DNA from: Pedobacter terrae
GTDB lineage: Bacteria; Bacteroidota; Bacteroidia; Sphingobacteriales; Sphingobacteriaceae
Direction of reading: 5' to 3'
Assembly (NCBI RefSeq): GCF_900100705.1
Contig: NZ_FNCH01000005.1
Location: forward strand, 216,308 to 280,307
Length of the DNA stretch: 64,000 bases
Shown here: piece by piece, positions 61,947 through 64,000 of the stretch
Numbering within the stretch: position 1 is the first letter of the stretch
Layout of the letters: the number at the start of each line of letters is the position of its first letter
Made by a program: the position numbers and the translations under genes
The notes under the pieces: generated by a model
What the model was told of the DNA's origin: nothing
The model's database searches: none
What the model saw: the letters and a program-made list of their open reading frames with translations, nothing else

Positions 61947-62496
61947 CGCCTCCTTTCCTTTTCATCCAATCGGCAAAATATTTAACGGCTTTTAAATGCC
62001 TGCGTTTGCGGTACACGCCATCCCCTTCCCTGCTTCCTGCCCTATTGGTGTTTCCTTCAATGGTAACCAGCCAATCGCCATCCTGCCCATCAACCAGGCC
62101 ACAATGGGCTATGCGTTTCAGGTGGCTAAAGTAGATGCCAAATACCATGGCCGGCCTAATCTCTTGGGTACGTTTGCTGAGCGGAAACAAGGCCGGGCTC
62201 CAGGCGGTGCGTGGCGCAGGGTAACCGGCCTGGCCAAAAACCCAGCTTACAAAAGCTGCACACCAGGCACTGCCCTCCGGTACATGTACATAGCTTAGGT
62301 ATGCGGTAACCCGCGGCCCATCATTGTTGCCAGAAAGTTCGCGCACACCCAGTTCCTTTTCAGCAACCTGCAAAAGCTTTTGCCTATCGGCAAGTGTGGG
62401 GCCTTGCAGTAGGTTTACACTACCGCTGCCAGGCAGGCTATAGCTGCCAGCAAGAGCAAAGCAAATGATGCCCAGAAAAAACTTAACTGTTGCCAT
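61933..62496 (-). CDS. CHAP/NlpC-P60-type cell-wall amidase or endopeptidase (endolysin-like)
   Basis: The 187 residues begin with a hydrophobic segment (about 4-20, FFLGIICFALAGSYS) that is a signal peptide or a releasable anchor. The catalytic domain has KELGVRELSGNNDGPRVTAY, then EGSAWCAAFVSWV (Cys79), RIAHCGLVDG (His131) and TIEGNTN (third residue Asn149 or Glu147). Cys-His-polar order matches papain-like peptidoglycan hydrolases. It starts 82 bases inside the upstream membrane-protein gene and overlaps the lipoprotein gene, so all three are tightly coupled. Confidence 0.82.
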   Translation of the reverse strand: MATVKFFLGIICFALAGSYSLPGSGSVNLLQGPTLADRQKLLQVAEKELGVRELSGNNDGPRVTAYLSYVHVPEGSAWCAAFVSWVFGQAGYPAPRTAWSPALFPLSKRTQEIRPAMVFGIYFSHLKRIAHCGLVDGQDGDWLVTIEGNTNRAGSREGDGVYRKRRHLKAVKYFADWMKRKGGDDEN

Positions 62497-62789
62497 GATG
62501 TTAACTGTTTAAATAGTGAAACCATATCTGTTATTTTATGCAGGCCAAGGCTTTGCCAAAAACGGTACAAAAACCACCATGATAGTTGCAACAGGCCTAC
62601 ATAACAGAGCAGGGCCAGCAAAATCAGTTGCCAAATGCCTGCATCAAGTAGCGCCGCGGTAGGTTCAATGGTTCTTAATACTTTAGGGAGTGTATGCCAG
62701 CCCAGCACTAAAATAATAGCCAGCATCAGTTTTTCGAGTATTTGCTTTGTCGGCACCAGTGCCGTTAAAGCCAGTTTTAATGTTTTCAT
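62415..62789 (-). CDS. Small three-helix membrane protein (holin-like position)
   Basis: The 124-residue protein has three hydrophobic segments (about 18-36, 47-76 and 98-122) separated by short charged or amphipathic loops. It has no recognised family. A three-helix protein of this size directly upstream of a wall hydrolase is the layout of class I holins; this is a topology argument, not homology. Its last 82 bases overlap the hydrolase gene in another frame. A structural or transport role is equally possible. Confidence 0.65.
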   Translation of the reverse strand: MKTLKLALTALVPTKQILEKLMLAIILVLGWHTLPKVLRTIEPTAALLDAGIWQLILLALLCYVGLLQLSWWFLYRFWQSLGLHKITDMVSLFKQLTSWQQLSFFWASFALLLLAAIACLAAVV

Positions 62790-62853
62790 ATCTTTTGTGT
62801 TTAATAGCCCAAACCTTTAGCATGGCTCGGTTTGGGCTGGTTAATAATCAGAA

Positions 62854-63492
62854 CTAAGGAATGGTGTAGGTGCCCAGGTATTGGCTGTTTGCTACACCGG
62901 TAGCATCACGGTTTACTGCGAAACCCCATACATGCAAAACATCACCGCTAAAGTTTGCGCCAATCACCGCCGTATAAGTTAGTGCAGCACGCTGCGCCTC
63001 TTCATACACCAAATACATATTTTTGGTGGCGTTAAAGATTACAACCGTAAGCACATCATCGGCAAATGCATTATAACGGTTTAAAATACTCTGCCAGTTA
63101 AGCAGCAAGTCAGCTCCCTGCAGGCTTGCGTTCAGGCCATGCATCGCCGAAAGCGAACCTTTGCTGATCACCACTTTCGAAAAATCGATCTGAAAATCGG
63201 GGTAGTTGCCTGTAACGGCCTGGTTTAGAAAGATCTTTACTGCAGCATTGTAGCCTGTAATCTTGTTCAGCTGCTTATCTTTAAAGCCAGTGTTTAAAAC
63301 ATCCTTAATAGGGCTCAGGTACTGAGCGGCCAGGGCAAACTTGGCCCGCTGTGCCAATTGAGGTTCGGTACTGGGTTTGCTGCTTTTTTTAGGAAGGCCC
63401 CTCAGGTAATCTACACTGCGCCAGTTGCTGCCGATTACACTACCTACCTTGCCAGAGAATGCGCCATTTGCGCCTTTTGAATACGTTGCCAT
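62854..63492 (-). CDS. DUF6266-family protein
   Basis: The 212-residue protein starts MATYSKGANGAFSGKVGSVI and has GSNWRSVDYLRGLPKKSSKP near the front, the recognisable N-terminus of DUF6266 proteins that are abundant in Pedobacter-like genomes. It has no signal peptide or membrane helix. The early Gly-rich part and beta-rich rest suggest a structural or assembly role, but the function is unknown. It is the first gene of a group followed after 64 bases by the holin-like, hydrolase and lipoprotein genes. Two phased arrays lie upstream. Confidence 0.8.
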   Translation of the reverse strand: MATYSKGANGAFSGKVGSVIGSNWRSVDYLRGLPKKSSKPSTEPQLAQRAKFALAAQYLSPIKDVLNTGFKDKQLNKITGYNAAVKIFLNQAVTGNYPDFQIDFSKVVISKGSLSAMHGLNASLQGADLLLNWQSILNRYNAFADDVLTVVIFNATKNMYLVYEEAQRAALTYTAVIGANFSGDVLHVWGFAVNRDATGVANSQYLGTYTIP

Positions 63493-63599
63493 AATTTTGT
63501 TTTTTTAAGTGAAAAAATTGTTTAACTAATCGGATTTCTGTTATACCGGTATTTTCAAATCCATGCATCAAACCTAGCTGCATCAGGGCAATGGCACCT

Positions 63600-63660
63600 C
63601 ATTTTGGACTCAATTGAGCCAAATTGGGCCGATTACGAACCATCATGAGCTAAAATGAGC
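63600..63660. repeat. Array of ~10-bp units, consensus CAWWWTGAGC
   Basis: Successive units read CATTTTGGACT, CAATTGAGC, CAAATTGGGC, CGATTACGAAC, CATCATGAGC and TAAAATGAGC (9-11 bases each). The repeated word and a spacing near one helical turn point to a series of protein-binding sites or a bent promoter region. Confidence 0.5.
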
Positions 63661-63742
63661 CATCCCAAATTCCATATTGGCGGGCAAAACAGCAGGCATG
63701 CGCGGGTAGCATGCCTTAGGGCAACATCACCAAAAACACACC

Positions 63743-63906
63743 CAGTTTTTACCATAAAAAAACCCATTCTTTACCTTTTAGGTAACGAATGGGTAATGAA
63801 TAGGTAACCAATGGGTAAACAATAGGTAAAGAATTGGTAACCAAAAGGTAACCATGGGGTAAGCTTGGTACCAACAAAGGGTAAAGAACAGGTAAAAAAA
63901 GGGGTA
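63743..63906. repeat. Array of 11-bp GGTAA units in two orientations
   Basis: Seven consecutive 11-base units begin with GGTAA (63781, 63792, 63803, 63814, 63825, 63836, 63847; for example GGTAACGAATG and GGTAATGAATA). Four looser units follow up to 63906. To the left, across a TTTTA spacer, three units lie in inverse orientation in perfect 11-base register (63765-63775, 63754-63764, 63743-63753), although the middle one has lost the AA. CCCATTCTTTACC and GGTAACGAATGGG form a 13-bp inverted repeat with one mismatch at the junction. Confidence 0.75.
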
Positions 63907-64000
63907 TGTCCTATACTGGAATAAGTTTACAGTAAAAAGTCTTATTACTGATTTGTGTTTACTATCGAATTTGTTTTTACTGTATTGGGTTTACAATGTT

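Larger units (their letters stand above)
63493..64000. other. Upstream region of the DUF6266 group with two phased arrays
   Basis: It has no gene. From left to right: the promoter region of the DUF6266 gene, a 10-bp-phased array (63600-63660), a spacer, an 11-bp-phased array (63743-63906), and a stretch with repeated TTTACTGT/ACAGTAAA words (63930-63985). Confidence 0.7.

Noticed and set aside
63743..63906. CRISPR array
   Set aside because: The units are 11 bases with no spacers of constant length and no cas genes nearby.

Overview
The window is chromosomal DNA of a Bacteroidota bacterium, most likely a Sphingobacteriaceae member close to Pedobacter (inference, no database search was possible). 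The reasons are two SusC/SusD pairs, GH92 mannosidases, an ftsX-DUF3098-uppP-truB-ribF cluster, a DUF6266-type protein, low GC content, promoters with the Bacteroidota -7 box TAnnTTTG, few Shine-Dalgarno sequences, and CGTCAT...ATGACG palindromic repeats between genes. I found no rRNA, tRNA, CRISPR array or intact insertion sequence.

Layout. 1-8.3 kb: the 3' part of an Omp85/TamL-like barrel gene, a YihY membrane protein, topoisomerase IV subunit B (minus strand), an APC permease and a GPH-family sugar symporter. 8.7-13.7 kb: a SusC/SusD pair with no enzymes beside it. 14.3-19.4 kb: a DEAD-box RNA helicase, leucyl-tRNA synthetase and a small lipoprotein. 19.6-24.4 kb: ftsX, DUF3098, uppP, truB, yitT-like and ribF, all on the plus strand. 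24.4-36 kb: mixed accessory and housekeeping genes: a VapBC module whose toxin is broken, a KefB-like antiporter, a YhcG-type nuclease, YjbQ, a second YihY, a hydrolase, a decayed DoxX-like gene, rpiA, and two repeat-rich intergenic regions.

36-52.8 kb is a glycan/glycoprotein utilisation locus on the minus strand: LacI-type regulator, SusC, SusD, GH92 alpha-mannosidase, ROK protein, basic-secretory-protein-type metallopeptidase, a second GH92, a DUF1080 protein, and a beta-propeller/cytochrome c fusion. Three promoter regions in it each carry two copies of a TAAAACGWTTTA operator-like sequence, which suggests one LacI regulon. A plausible scheme is that the peptidase opens mannosylated glycoproteins, the GH92 enzymes release mannose, SusCD imports glycans, and the ROK protein acts on the released sugar.

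53-58.7 kb: lpxB, a small membrane protein, surE and a secreted M16 peptidase. 58.8-61.1 kb: a umuD-umuC-SRAP mutagenesis operon whose UmuD has lost both residues of the Ser-Lys dyad. 61.4-64 kb: an overlapping three-gene set with the topology of holin, endolysin and unimolecular spanin downstream of a DUF6266 protein. Upstream of that are two helically phased arrays, one of 10-bp and one of 11-bp units. This last block, the paired operators and the triplicated covarying hairpin element near 33.6/35.3/35.6 kb are the most interesting parts of the window.
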